The notes: generated from the sequence alone by a model not told the origin. A stretch of DNA of 64,000 bases from Ruegeria meonggei (GCF_900172215.1 NZ_FWFP01000011.1:1-64000), one strand, 5' to 3'. Counted from the stretch's first letter, positions 35,448 through 44,562 are shown. Made by a program: numbers and translations.

Positions 35448-36824
35448 CTAGTTGGTTATGATTTCCGGCCCCATGAACGTATTTGGCAAGAAAGTCGATA
35501 TCCAGGGGATGTAGGTCACCATGATCAGGAAAACGAACAACACCGCCAGGAAGGGAAGCGCAGCCTTGACAACACCCATCATCGGCATGCCTGCCACGCC
35601 CGAGGTTACAAACAGGTTCAACCCGACCGGAGGCGTGATCATCCCGATTTCCATGTTCACCACCATGATGATGCCAAGATGAATGGGGTCGATGCCCAGT
35701 TCAATCGCGATCGGAAAGACCAAAGGAGCCACAATCACCAGCAGGCCCGAGGGTTCCATGAACTGACCACCGATCAGCAGAATTACGTTCACCACGATCA
35801 GGAATGTCACTGGCCCAAGACCCGCCGACAACATCGCGCTGGCGATGTGCTGGGGTACCTGCTCATCCGTAAGCACGTGTTTGAGGATCAGCGCGTTGGC
35901 GATCACAAACAGCAGTGTAACTGTCAGTTTACCAGCCTCAAACAGGGTGTGCTTGGTGTCAGGGTGAATGAACGCCGTCAGCAGCGCATAGGGTTTTTTC
36001 AGCAATGACGTGTTGCGCGTATCCCCTTCGGTGCTGAGCGGGCCCATATCCTTATAGACAAAGCTGGCAATGAAGAACGCGTAAACAGCCGCCACGGCAG
36101 CAGCCTCGGTCGGCGTAAAGATACCGCCATAGATACCGCCCAGAATGATGACGATCAGGAACAGACCCCATCCGGCTTCACGGGCCGAGACAAAGATCTC
36201 TCCCCAACCTTTCCATTCGCCCTTGGGAAGGTTCTTGACTTTGGCCATGACGTAGATGGTCACCATCAGCATCAAACCAGCCAACAAGCCCGGAATGACG
36301 CCCGCCAGGAACATGCGACCGACGGAAACTTCCACAGCCGCGGCATAGACGACCATCACGATCGAGGGCGGGATCAGAATACCCAGCGTACCGGCGTTAC
36401 AGATCACACCAGCGGCGAATTCCTTGGAATAGCCAACTTGCCGCATCCCTGCGATCACAATGGACCCGATGGCAACCACAGTGGCCGGAGAAGACCCAGA
36501 CAGCGCGGCAAACAACATGCAGGCGAACACTCCCGCAATCGCCAGACCGCCGGGTAAGTGCCCGACACAGGCAATCGAGAACCGGATGATCCGACGCGCC
36601 ACGCCGCCGGTTGTCATGAAAGACGAGGCCAGAATAAAGAACGGGATAGCCAGCAGGGTAAAGTGGCCCTCAAACGCTTCGAACAAGGTTCCCGCGACAG
36701 AGGCCAGTGAGCTGTCAGAATAGATCAGCAGGAACAGGGTTGAACTGAGCCCCAGAGCCACCGCAATCGGTACACCAATCAGCAGCAGGCCAATGACCAT
36801 CGAGAAGAGAAGTACAACATCCAT
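35448..36824 (-). CDS. dctM: TRAP transporter large permease
   Basis: A 458-residue inner-membrane protein with about 12 hydrophobic segments; the DctM signature lies around ALSGSSPATVVAIGSIV and the N-terminal half of the transporter. With DctQ it forms the membrane part of a TRAP system driven by the sodium or proton gradient. The start has AAGGAG before it and overlaps the dctQ stop by one base (TGATG). It is the last gene of dctPQM. The usual substrates are C4-dicarboxylates, supported here by the adjacent DctBD pair. Confidence 0.93.
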   Translation of the reverse strand: MDVVLLFSMVIGLLLIGVPIAVALGLSSTLFLLIYSDSSLASVAGTLFEAFEGHFTLLAIPFFILASSFMTTGGVARRIIRFSIACVGHLPGGLAIAGVFACMLFAALSGSSPATVVAIGSIVIAGMRQVGYSKEFAAGVICNAGTLGILIPPSIVMVVYAAAVEVSVGRMFLAGVIPGLLAGLMLMVTIYVMAKVKNLPKGEWKGWGEIFVSAREAGWGLFLIVIILGGIYGGIFTPTEAAAVAAVYAFFIASFVYKDMGPLSTEGDTRNTSLLKKPYALLTAFIHPDTKHTLFEAGKLTVTLLFVIANALILKHVLTDEQVPQHIASAMLSAGLGPVTFLIVVNVILLIGGQFMEPSGLLVIVAPLVFPIAIELGIDPIHLGIIMVVNMEIGMITPPVGLNLFVTSGVAGMPMMGVVKAALPFLAVLFVFLIMVTYIPWISTFLPNTFMGPEIITN

Positions 36825-37501
36825 CAGTCACTTGCTCCTTGCTGAGCGCGGACTTCTTCTATCTCGTCCTCGACTTCGTGGCTGGCGACCAGACGGTCGG
36901 TTTCACCGCGCCAGATTTGTAAAGCGACTTGCGAAAACCGGATCACCAGCAACACCATGGACACGGGCAACACCAGGTATGGCACCACCTTGGGCAGCTT
37001 TTCATACCCTTCGCCATAATTGATCAGCCCTTCCAGAAATCGCAGCGGGGCAACCATGGGAATGTCGTCGACCTCATAAAAGCTCTGGCTACGTGCGGCA
37101 GTATCAAAACCGGTCGGGAACCAGCGACCCGAAGTGGGTGGCAGATCCGCGAACACAGCCCAATAATCATACGAGCCCTTCAACAGCAGCAGCGAAAACA
37201 CCAAACAGCACGCCACCGAAATCAGCGCCAGAACACGGCGCGGCGCGGGGGCCAGCATGTTTAGGATGGCATCCACACCCAGATGCGCGTGTTTCTTGAC
37301 CGCATAAGACGCGCCCAGCAGAACCAGCCAGCCGAACATGAACACTGTCAGCTCAAGCGCCCACAGAATGTTTGAGTTGAAAAAGAACCGCGCGATCACG
37401 TTGGCAAAAGTCACGGCCGTCATCAGGCCCAACAGCACCGCGATCAGGGTTTCCTCGATATGGTCGACCAGCCCGCTTTGGCCGGGTTTCGCACCAGACA
37501 T
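36824..37501 (-). CDS. dctQ: TRAP transporter small permease
   Basis: A 225-residue protein with four membrane segments: TLIAVLLGLMTAVTFANVIA, ALELTVFMFGWLVLLGASYA, VLALISVACCLVFSLLLL and LVLPVSMVLLVIRFSQVALQ. An insert of about 60 residues between the third and fourth makes it longer than the common 160-residue DctQ. It couples DctP to DctM. The dctM start overlaps its stop. Confidence 0.88.
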   Translation of the reverse strand: MSGAKPGQSGLVDHIEETLIAVLLGLMTAVTFANVIARFFFNSNILWALELTVFMFGWLVLLGASYAVKKHAHLGVDAILNMLAPAPRRVLALISVACCLVFSLLLLKGSYDYWAVFADLPPTSGRWFPTGFDTAARSQSFYEVDDIPMVAPLRFLEGLINYGEGYEKLPKVVPYLVLPVSMVLLVIRFSQVALQIWRGETDRLVASHEVEDEIEEVRAQQGASD

Positions 37502-37540
37502 CTCTCTGTCCCCGCATTTTTTTGTGATGAGAGTGATAGC

Positions 37541-37564
37541 GGGCGGGCCTCAGATGGCCCGCCC
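37541..37564 (-). other. Intercistronic hairpin between dctP and dctQ
   Basis: GGGCGGGCC and GGCCCGCCC form a perfect nine-base stem with a six-base loop. No T run follows on the transcribed strand, so it probably stabilises the dctP mRNA 3' end or attenuates readthrough, allowing more DctP than permease. Confidence 0.6.
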
Positions 37565-37618
37565 GGCCAGCGCGTCGATAACTCCCCAGCCCCCGGACGC
37601 GCGGCCTGTATTCCGGGA

Positions 37619-38620
37619 TTAGAACCCGGCGTTGATCGCCTGAGCGGCGTCAATCTTGTCCTGGCCCACATCGTCTGCAAACTGATCCCAGACAGGCTTC
37701 ATCGTATCGACCCAGGCCTGACGCTGTTCGGGGTTCAGCTGGCGGATGATGCCGCCCGCGTCCGTGATCGAGACCTTGGCCGCTTCGTTCACTGCAAAGG
37801 CTTCTTTGTTGCGCTGCTCAGTCACCTCAGACAGGATTGTCAGGAACTGGTCGCGCACTTCTGGATCCAGGCTGTCCAGCCAGTCGACATTGGTCACAAC
37901 CAGATAGTCGATAATGCCGTGGTTGGTCTCGGTGATGCCGTCCTGCACCTCAAAGAACTTCTTGCCGTAGATATTCGACCAGGTGTTCTCCTGCCCGTCC
38001 ACAACACCCTGTTGCAATGCGCCATAAACTTCCGAGAACGCCATTTTCTGAGGGCTACCACCGATGGCTTCCATCTGGGCGACCAGAACGTCCGAAGATT
38101 GCACACGGAATTTCAGGCCATCCGCATCCGCGGGTGTTTCGAGTGGCTTGTTGGCCGACATCTGTTTCATGCCATTGTGCCAGAACGCCAGACCTTGCAG
38201 GCCACGGCGCTGCATGCTGTCTTTCATGGCCTGACCATCGGCCGAGGCCTGGAACGCATCCACGGCTTCAATGTTCTTGAACATGAACGGCAGGTCGAAC
38301 AGGCGGAACTGCTTGGTGAACTTTTCGAACTTGGACAAGGACGGCGCGGCCAGTTGCACGTCTCCTTGCAACATCGCCTCAAGCACTTTGTCATCGTTAT
38401 AGAGGGTCGAGTTCGGGTAAACCTCCATACACATCACGCCCTGCATCTCGTCATTGACGCGTTGCTCCAGCAGCGATGCAGCGATGCCCTTGGGGTGTTT
38501 GTCAGTGTTGGTTACGTGCGCGAACTTGACGACGATCTCGCCATCGTCGCAGGCGGCCATTCCGGCGGTTGCTGTCACGGTCAGTGCAACTGCGGTTGCA
38601 GCCGTTGTCAGGAATTTCAT
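37619..38620 (-). CDS. dctP: TRAP transporter solute-binding protein
   Basis: A 333-residue periplasmic protein with signal peptide MKFLTTAATAVALTVTATAG to MAACDD. IVVKFAHVTNTDKHPKGI and the DctP-signature Arg in GLKFRVQSSDVLVAQMEA match the dicarboxylate-binding type. It delivers substrate to DctQM. GGGAGGA precedes the ATG. Its upstream region holds the two DctD-type palindromes. Confidence 0.92.
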   Translation of the reverse strand: MKFLTTAATAVALTVTATAGMAACDDGEIVVKFAHVTNTDKHPKGIAASLLEQRVNDEMQGVMCMEVYPNSTLYNDDKVLEAMLQGDVQLAAPSLSKFEKFTKQFRLFDLPFMFKNIEAVDAFQASADGQAMKDSMQRRGLQGLAFWHNGMKQMSANKPLETPADADGLKFRVQSSDVLVAQMEAIGGSPQKMAFSEVYGALQQGVVDGQENTWSNIYGKKFFEVQDGITETNHGIIDYLVVTNVDWLDSLDPEVRDQFLTILSEVTEQRNKEAFAVNEAAKVSITDAGGIIRQLNPEQRQAWVDTMKPVWDQFADDVGQDKIDAAQAINAGF

Positions 38621-38809
38621 CAGTCTTTTCCTCCCAGACTTCCTTCATCTTCCAATCGGCACCCAACGGGCACCGCTGGGGCGAAGTGAACCGAATCAAT
38701 GCTTGCTGCTCAACTTTTTGTTGGCCTTCACGTCGAATTGTATTTTTGATATATTTTTCAATTACATATCGACAACTTGTTGCGCAACGCATGACGGACA
38801 CAGTTGCCC

Positions 38810-38827
38810 TGTGCGGATTTTCGCACA
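38810..38827. promoter_or_regulatory. Palindromic operator 1 upstream of dctP
   Basis: TGTGCGGATTTTCGCACA, six-base arms around GATTTT. It is identical to operator 2, with centres 32 bases apart, about three helical turns. Likely a DctD dimer site. Confidence 0.65.
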
Positions 38828-38841
38828 GGCTTTGGGTTGGT

Positions 38842-38859
38842 TGTGCGGATTTTCGCACA
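38842..38859. promoter_or_regulatory. Palindromic operator 2 upstream of dctP
   Basis: Identical 18-bp sequence to operator 1. Two sites in helical phase suggest cooperative binding of two dimers. Confidence 0.65.
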
Positions 38860-38968
38860 GTTCTCGAATCGCTTCAGGCGAATCGCTCGGGCATCCGACC
38901 AGCGAGCTGCCTGACCCAATGCCCTGAAACGCGTGAGAATACGGTAAAAGTGACCGGAGGCTATTTGG

Positions 38969-40198
38969 CTATCTCCGATAATCCTCGGCTCTAATCTGAT
39001 AGCGGGCCAACTTGTCGTAGAACGTTTTCCGCGGCAGTTTCAACGCTTTGGCAGCGTCCGCGGCCTTGCCGTTATGCCGTCCCAAAGCCGCAATCAACAG
39101 TGATCGCTCGACCCGTGCCATCTGCTCTACCAAACCAAGGTCCGTGGCCTGAGCCACCTCTTCTGGCATCCCCAGTACAAACCGCATTGCCGCCGACATC
39201 AACGAACGCGCATTGCCGGGCCAACTGTCGGCCATCAGCGAGGCCAGATGTTCGGACGAGATTTCAGGTTCCGCGATACCCGCCTGCTCTGCCGCCTGCG
39301 CAACATAGTGGCGAAAGATCACCGGAATGTCCTCGGGCCGTTCCGCAAGCGACGGGATGCGCACGCGCATGACATCCAGCCGATAAAACAGATCAGCGTG
39401 AAATTGTCCCTTTGACGACAGGGCAGCCAGATCAGCGGTTGTCCCGGCCAGAATGCGTGCGCCCACGCCCTGCTCGACCATTTCAAGCGCCGCGTATTGC
39501 GTGGCCTCCGGCATTGCTGAGATTTCATCCAGAAACAAAGAACCTCCAGCCGCGTCTTCGCAAACACCAACCAGATCATCGGCGGTCATTCCAGAGGATG
39601 GTCTTTTGACAAATGGCCCCTGCCCTTGTGGCGACATCAGGTGGATAACCTCCGCCACCTTCGAGATGCCACTGCCGGCGGGTCCTGTGACCAGAACCTC
39701 GGCCCCGGTGGGCGCGACGGATCGAACACGTTCGCGCAGTGCCTCAGCTTGCGCGGACAACCCAAACAGCATGCGCGCAGCCGGGTCTCCACGCTCAAGC
39801 TCGTGTTTCAAGGCCCGGTGTTCCAGAACCTGTGCCCGGGACGCAAATGCTCTTTCAAGAACGTTCAGCAGATCGGCGGCGGCACAGGGCTTTTCCAGAA
39901 AGTCGAACGCACCCTGCCCCATGGCCTGCACCGCCATCGGGATATCACCTTCGCCGGTCAAAAGGATGACGGGCAGATCAGGGTCCATATCATGGGCATA
40001 GTTCAGCAGATGAAATCCATCCCGGCCCGGCATACGAATATCCGACACGATCACACCGGGGAAATCCGCGCGGATTTGATCTTTGGCCGCCACAAAGGAT
40101 CCCGCTGTAACCGGATCGTAATCTGCCAATTCCAGCGTCTGCGCGAGCGCCTCACGCACGGCGGCGTCGTCATCGACCAATAGAACCTTGCGCGTCAT
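38969..40198 (-). CDS. dctD: DctD-type response regulator with degenerate AAA+ domain
   Basis: A 409-residue regulator: receiver domain (about 1-120, phospho-Asp at 53 in VSDIRMPG), AAA+ region (about 145-335) and Fis-type helix-turn-helix (about 365-409). The AAA+ region lacks the GAFTGA loop altogether: the family's ESELFGHEKGAFTGA segment is absent between PFVKRPSSGM and GGSLFLDEI. The Walker A at 172-179 reads GPAGSGIS, with no Lys at the usual place. It is therefore unlikely to remodel sigma-54, and more likely acts with sigma-70 polymerase, like R. capsulatus NtrC. It overlaps the dctB end by four bases. Confidence 0.82.
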   Translation of the reverse strand: MTRKVLLVDDDAAVREALAQTLELADYDPVTAGSFVAAKDQIRADFPGVIVSDIRMPGRDGFHLLNYAHDMDPDLPVILLTGEGDIPMAVQAMGQGAFDFLEKPCAAADLLNVLERAFASRAQVLEHRALKHELERGDPAARMLFGLSAQAEALRERVRSVAPTGAEVLVTGPAGSGISKVAEVIHLMSPQGQGPFVKRPSSGMTADDLVGVCEDAAGGSLFLDEISAMPEATQYAALEMVEQGVGARILAGTTADLAALSSKGQFHADLFYRLDVMRVRIPSLAERPEDIPVIFRHYVAQAAEQAGIAEPEISSEHLASLMADSWPGNARSLMSAAMRFVLGMPEEVAQATDLGLVEQMARVERSLLIAALGRHNGKAADAAKALKLPRKTFYDKLARYQIRAEDYRR

Positions 40199-41928
40199 GC
40201 GATCTCGTCTTCCCGGTAATATTCAAGCTCAACAGTAAACATAGCACCCGTTGCCGCGTTCGTTCCGCGAATGTTACCGCCAAAGCTTTGCACCAGACCA
40301 TATGAGATCGACAGGCCCAGCCCCATCCCTTCGGACGACCCAACTGCTTTGGTCGTATAGAAAGGTTCAAACAGCTTTTCTGTGTTCTCAATACCCGGCC
40401 CGATATCCCGCACAGTCACGGCCAGTTTCTGTCCATTGTTAATCCTAATTCGGATCAGCCGGTCTTCCTGTTGGCTCATCGCGTCTGCTGCGTTGTTGAT
40501 CAGGTTCACAAAGACCTGCACCAGCCGCACCTCTCCGCCCCAGGCAAACACGAGGGCGTCTGGCGGTTGCCATTCCATCGTAACGCCTTCGGCCCGCAAG
40601 CGCGCATCGGTCAACTCTATAGCCGTCTCGATCACCTGAACCAGATCGACCTTGCCCATCGGTTCGCTTTCATTGCGCGCAAAGGCGCGCAGGTTCTTGA
40701 TGATCCGCGCCATCCGGGTGGCCATGTCGGATATGCGCGTCAGGTTGTCAGCAGCTTTTCCCTCGCGGCCGCGGGCAAGAAACGCCGTGCCATTGTCCGC
40801 GAACTGCTGGATCGCCATCAACGGCTGGTTCAGTTCGTGGCTGATCCCTGCAGACATTTGGCCAAGCGCGTTAAGTTTGCCAGCCTGGATCAGTTCTTCT
40901 TGCGCGTGTTTCAGCGCGGCCTCTGCTTCGAGCCGTTCGTGGACCTCTCGCCGCAAGGCTGCGTTGGCCACCGTCAGGTCGTGGGTTCTGCGGGCGACGC
41001 GGCTTTCCAAGACCAAATTGGCCTCGGCCAAAGTGCGCCTGCGTTCTGTCGCCAGAAACAAAAAGGCCCCAAAGGCCAGACAAAGCGCGGCCACCGTTGC
41101 GGCCTGCAATCCGGCCAGACGGCGCGCGGGGGCCACGTCGACCAGCACCTCGGCCGTCATGTCGATTACCGGCAAATCAAGCATCAGGTGCAAGGCCCGG
41201 CGCGGCAGATAACGGCCCCAGTTCAGGTTCCACAGCTCATGCCGACCCACCTGGACAGAAGCGAAGTCAATCGCCTCCGCCTTTGGCGGCGTCAACCCCT
41301 TTTGCCCGTCCGCACGGTGCCAGAACAGCAGGTCCGACCGGTTAGAGATAAAGACCACACCCTCTGCATCGATAAAGAACACTGCCTCGGTACTGCCGCG
41401 CCAGGTCTGTTCAACATCCTGCACGTCAGCCGTGACCATCAACGCACCGCCAACCTGCCCCAAAGGACCAAACGCCGGGGCCGCGTAGGAATAGGTCCGA
41501 TTGCCGGTGATTGGCTGAACCCCGTGTGCGCTGCCCATTGCGCCCTGCATGGCGCGCTGAAACGCGGGGTGTTCGGCCATGCTGGGGCGCAGCACCGGAT
41601 GCGCTGCGACCAGAACCCGGCCGTTTCGGTCCAGATAGATCATGTTATCTGCCGCCGTCTTGTCGGCCACGTCCAGCAGTAGTGCTTGCGCTGTACGTTT
41701 CTGTTCTGGCGTGTCTAACGTGCGCAAAGCGGGATGGTTTGCCATCAACACCGCCAGTTCTTGATACACTTGCATCTGCGTGCTCAGTCGGTCCGCAGCC
41801 AATTCAAGATCCGCCTCGGCCTTATCGCTAAGCTGCGACAGCGCCTGCCGATAGCCATACGACCACACTCCGGCTGACAAAAGCCCGACAGCGACCAAAA
41901 ATCCCAAAATGACCCAAAGCCTATGCAT
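40195..41928 (-). CDS. dctB: Sensor histidine kinase DctB
   Basis: A 577-residue membrane kinase with two hydrophobic segments (LWVILGFLVAVGLLSAGVWS, and LAGLQAATVAALCLAFGAFL) flanking a periplasmic sensor domain, then a coiled coil and HisKA/HATPase. The phospho-His lies in AGISHELNQPLMAI. GMGLGLSISYGLV marks the ATP-binding site. It would sense external dicarboxylates and phosphorylate DctD. The start is uncertain: ATG 41928 begins the first membrane segment, and an upstream start at 41964 would overlap the P450 region. Confidence 0.9.
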   Translation of the reverse strand: MHRLWVILGFLVAVGLLSAGVWSYGYRQALSQLSDKAEADLELAADRLSTQMQVYQELAVLMANHPALRTLDTPEQKRTAQALLLDVADKTAADNMIYLDRNGRVLVAAHPVLRPSMAEHPAFQRAMQGAMGSAHGVQPITGNRTYSYAAPAFGPLGQVGGALMVTADVQDVEQTWRGSTEAVFFIDAEGVVFISNRSDLLFWHRADGQKGLTPPKAEAIDFASVQVGRHELWNLNWGRYLPRRALHLMLDLPVIDMTAEVLVDVAPARRLAGLQAATVAALCLAFGAFLFLATERRRTLAEANLVLESRVARRTHDLTVANAALRREVHERLEAEAALKHAQEELIQAGKLNALGQMSAGISHELNQPLMAIQQFADNGTAFLARGREGKAADNLTRISDMATRMARIIKNLRAFARNESEPMGKVDLVQVIETAIELTDARLRAEGVTMEWQPPDALVFAWGGEVRLVQVFVNLINNAADAMSQQEDRLIRIRINNGQKLAVTVRDIGPGIENTEKLFEPFYTTKAVGSSEGMGLGLSISYGLVQSFGGNIRGTNAATGAMFTVELEYYREDEIA

Positions 41929-41975
41929 GACATAGGGTCTTGCATTCAGCGCGCGCCATGGCAAGTCTGCGCCGT

Positions 41976-43157
41976 ATGAAGACGGTCATCCAATCCCCGG
42001 TCGATCCGGGTTTCATGCAAAACCCTTATCCTTTCTATGACACAGCCCGCGCAGAAGGCGACCTTGTCTATTGGGAGGATTACAAAAAAACCGCCGCGGT
42101 ATCGCATCGCGCTGTCCAAGCCTTGTTGAAAGACCGCCGCTTTGGCCGCGAGGTTCCGAACGAACTGCACCGCCCGGGCCCCGACCATTTGTCTCCATGG
42201 CTAAAGGTTGAGGCACATTCCCTGCTGGAGGCGGAGTCCCCCCGACACACAAGACTGCGGGCGCTTGTGATGCGGGCCTTCACCTCTCGGGCCATTGCGG
42301 CGCTTGAACCGTCGATCCACGATCTTAGCCATGCGCTGATTGACGACTTCCCCGATACACCTTTCGACTTGTTGGATGCGTTTTGCACACAAATTCCGGT
42401 AATCACGATCTGCCGCCTTCTGGGCGTACCTGCAGAGATGTCGCCCAACCTGCTGCGGTGGTCCCACGCTATGGTGGCGATGTATCAAGCCAGCCGCACC
42501 CGCGAAACCGAAGACGCGGCGGCCATGGCTGCGCAGGACTTTACCGCCTTTCTTGGCGACTATATCGAACAGCGCCGCACCGATCCGCAGGACGACCTGA
42601 TCACCCGCCTGATCGCCGCTGAGGAAGATGGCGAAAAGCTCTCACGCGATGAGTTGGTTGCCACCTGCGTCCTGCTGCTGAATGCCGGGCACGAGGCGAC
42701 GGTGCATTCGCTTGGAAACGGGGTAAAGACAGTTCTGCAACTTGGTCTTGGGGCACAGATATTTGCCCCTGACCAAATTGACGGAACTGTCGAAGAAATC
42801 TTGCGCTATGATCCACCACTGCACATGTTCACGCGCTATGCCTATGAAGATGTTGAGATATTCGACCACAGCTTCAAACGCGGCGATGAGGTCGCGCTGT
42901 TGCTGGGCGCGGCGAACCGCGACGCGGCAGTCTGGAAGGATCCACACAGGTTTGACCCGACGCGCCACATTGTGACCAACACCAGTTTCGGCGGCGGACT
43001 GCATTTCTGCGTTGGTGCGCCGCTGGCCCGGCTGGAAATGCGCATCGCGCTGATAGCGCTGTTTCGGCGCTGGCCGACTCTGCACCTCAGCGAGGCGCCT
43101 GAATATTCAAACACCTATCACTTCCATGGGTTGACGCGCCTGATGGTTCAGGTTTGA
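41976..43157 (+). CDS. Cytochrome P450
   Basis: A 393-residue soluble P450. The haem-binding motif is FGGGLHFCVGAPLARLE near the C-terminus (Cys ligand), the I-helix is LLNAGHEATVHSLGN, and the ExxR motif appears as EEILRYDPPLHM. It is most likely a class I bacterial P450 needing a ferredoxin and reductase, none adjacent. ATG 41976 (MKTVIQSPVDPGF) is preferred; upstream ATGs at 41940 and 41958 cannot be excluded. Divergent from dctB. The substrate is unknown. Confidence 0.9.
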   Translation: MKTVIQSPVDPGFMQNPYPFYDTARAEGDLVYWEDYKKTAAVSHRAVQALLKDRRFGREVPNELHRPGPDHLSPWLKVEAHSLLEAESPRHTRLRALVMRAFTSRAIAALEPSIHDLSHALIDDFPDTPFDLLDAFCTQIPVITICRLLGVPAEMSPNLLRWSHAMVAMYQASRTRETEDAAAMAAQDFTAFLGDYIEQRRTDPQDDLITRLIAAEEDGEKLSRDELVATCVLLLNAGHEATVHSLGNGVKTVLQLGLGAQIFAPDQIDGTVEEILRYDPPLHMFTRYAYEDVEIFDHSFKRGDEVALLLGAANRDAAVWKDPHRFDPTRHIVTNTSFGGGLHFCVGAPLARLEMRIALIALFRRWPTLHLSEAPEYSNTYHFHGLTRLMVQV

Positions 43158-43163
43158 TCGACC

Positions 43164-43643
43164 TCAGCCGTCGATTAGCGCGTTCAGCGGCAGCATGGTG
43201 GTGGATTTGATTTCCTCCATCGACAACAGCGCGGTCACGTTATGCACCCGCACTTCTGAGATCAGGGTCTGGTAGAACACATCATAGGCGCGAGCGTTTT
43301 TAACGCGGACCTTAAGGATGTAGTCGATATCGCCCGCCAACCGATGCGCCTCTTGCACTTCTGGGCGATCGCGCAGCGCTTTCAGGAATTTGCGCTGCCA
43401 GTCGGCCTCGTGTTCCGAAGTGCGGATCAGCACAAAGAACGTGGCCTCGAACCCTAGCGCCTCGGCATCCAGCAGAACGGTCTGCTGACCAATGACGCCT
43501 GCGCCTTTAAGCTTGCGAATTCGGTTCCAGACAGGGGTCTTCGAGCTGCCAACACGGGCTGCAATTTCGTCCAGCGATTGACTGGCGTCACGCTGAAGCT
43601 CAGCCAGAATTTTCCGATCCGTGTCATCAATCCGCACCGACAT
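43164..43643 (-). CDS. Lrp/AsnC-family regulator
   Basis: A 159-residue protein. An N-terminal winged HTH (LDEIAARVGSSKTPVWNRIRKL) and a C-terminal ligand-binding RAM domain (HEADWQRKFLKALRDRPEVQ onward, RVHNVTALLSMEEIKSTT at the end). AGGGA precedes the ATG. It is divergent from cobA and the sulfur-assimilation operon, so it is a likely regulator of that cluster, though its ligand is not known. Confidence 0.88.
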   Translation of the reverse strand: MSVRIDDTDRKILAELQRDASQSLDEIAARVGSSKTPVWNRIRKLKGAGVIGQQTVLLDAEALGFEATFFVLIRTSEHEADWQRKFLKALRDRPEVQEAHRLAGDIDYILKVRVKNARAYDVFYQTLISEVRVHNVTALLSMEEIKSTTMLPLNALIDG

Positions 43644-43735
43644 TCCAATTTTCCCTTCGTTTCGAAACTTGTGTCCTTCTGGGTGGTTGTGGGGGAACGT
43701 ATGTCCTTATTTGCCCGCCCATATGGCGCATTACC

Positions 43736-43747
43736 GGGAATATTTCC
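43736..43747. promoter_or_regulatory. Possible Lrp-type operator in the cobA divergent region
   Basis: GGGAATATTTCC is an almost perfect 12-bp palindrome, A/T-rich in the middle. It lies about 39 bases before cobA and 93 bases before the Lrp gene. Lrp-family sites are often like this but degenerate. Confidence 0.35.
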
Positions 43748-43785
43748 TATATTGAGGGTCAAGTCAAACCAACCCGAGACTCACC

Positions 43786-44562
43786 ATGCACGTAACGCAT
43801 TCATATGATCACGCTGGCCATGTCGACTTTGTCGGCGCCGGACCAGGCGATCCAGAACTGCTGACACTCAAGGCGCTGAATGCGTTTGAGCGGGCCGACG
43901 TGGTGCTGCATGATCGTCTGATCAGCGCTGAGGTTCTGGCGCTGGCAGGCAAAACGGCCGTGCTGGTGGATGTGGGAAAAGCCGGGTTCGGCCCCTCCTG
44001 GAAACAGGAAGACATCGATGCCCTGCTGGTGGATTACGCGCTGAAAGGTCAGCGCGTTGTGCGCCTCAAATCCGGTGACCCGACAGTGTTTGGCCGACTG
44101 GACGAAGAAATTGAGGCCGTCGAGGCTGCTGGCATCCCGTGGCGCATTGTTCCCGGCATTACTGCGGCTTCGGCTGCCGTTGCTGGCATAGGCCAAAGCC
44201 TGACCCGGCGCGGACGCAACTCCTCGGTCCGGTTTCTGACAGGGCATGACATGAAGGGCTTTGCCGATCATGACTGGGCTGCGCTGGCACGAGATGGCTC
44301 GGTGGCGGCCATCTATATGGGCAAAAAGTCCGCCCGCTTTGTTCAGGGCCGTCTGATCATGCACGGCGCCGACCGCGCCACGCCGGTTACTTTGGTTGAA
44401 AACGCTTCGCGCCCTGATCAGCGCATATTGGCAACGACCCTGGACCAGTTGCCCAGTGATTTGAACGCCGCCGAATTGGACGGCCCCACTTTGACCTTTT
44501 ATGGCCTTGCCCCGCGACAAGCGGCCCAGGCCGTGACCGAATTTAAAAAGGAGCACGCCTGA
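43786..44562 (+). CDS. cobA: Uroporphyrinogen-III C-methyltransferase
   Basis: A 258-residue enzyme adding two methyl groups to uroporphyrinogen III, giving precorrin-2, the precursor of siroheme. VDFVGAGPGDPELLTLKALNAF is the SAM-binding region (GAGPGDPELLTL), and QRVVRLKSGDPTVFGR is the second conserved motif. The stop overlaps the DUF2849 start as TGATG. It is linked to cysI, so the siroheme cofactor is the likely product rather than cobalamin. Confidence 0.93.
   Translation: MHVTHSYDHAGHVDFVGAGPGDPELLTLKALNAFERADVVLHDRLISAEVLALAGKTAVLVDVGKAGFGPSWKQEDIDALLVDYALKGQRVVRLKSGDPTVFGRLDEEIEAVEAAGIPWRIVPGITAASAAVAGIGQSLTRRGRNSSVRFLTGHDMKGFADHDWAALARDGSVAAIYMGKKSARFVQGRLIMHGADRATPVTLVENASRPDQRILATTLDQLPSDLNAAELDGPTLTFYGLAPRQAAQAVTEFKKEHA

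Larger units (their letters stand above)
38621..38968. promoter_or_regulatory. dctP promoter region
   Basis: 348 bases between dctP and dctD. It contains two identical 18-bp palindromes (38810-38827, 38842-38859), a smaller palindrome GTTGCGCAAC at 38779-38788, and an A/T-rich tract around 38740-38770 with sigma-70-like options. I found no convincing TGGCAC-N5-TTGC sigma-54 site on the dctP strand. Confidence 0.6.

Noticed and set aside
38621-38809. A sigma-54 (-24/-12) promoter before dctP.
   Set aside because: No TGGCAC-N5-TTGC match on the dctP strand; only weak partial matches such as GCAA-N5-GACGGA on the opposite strand reading.
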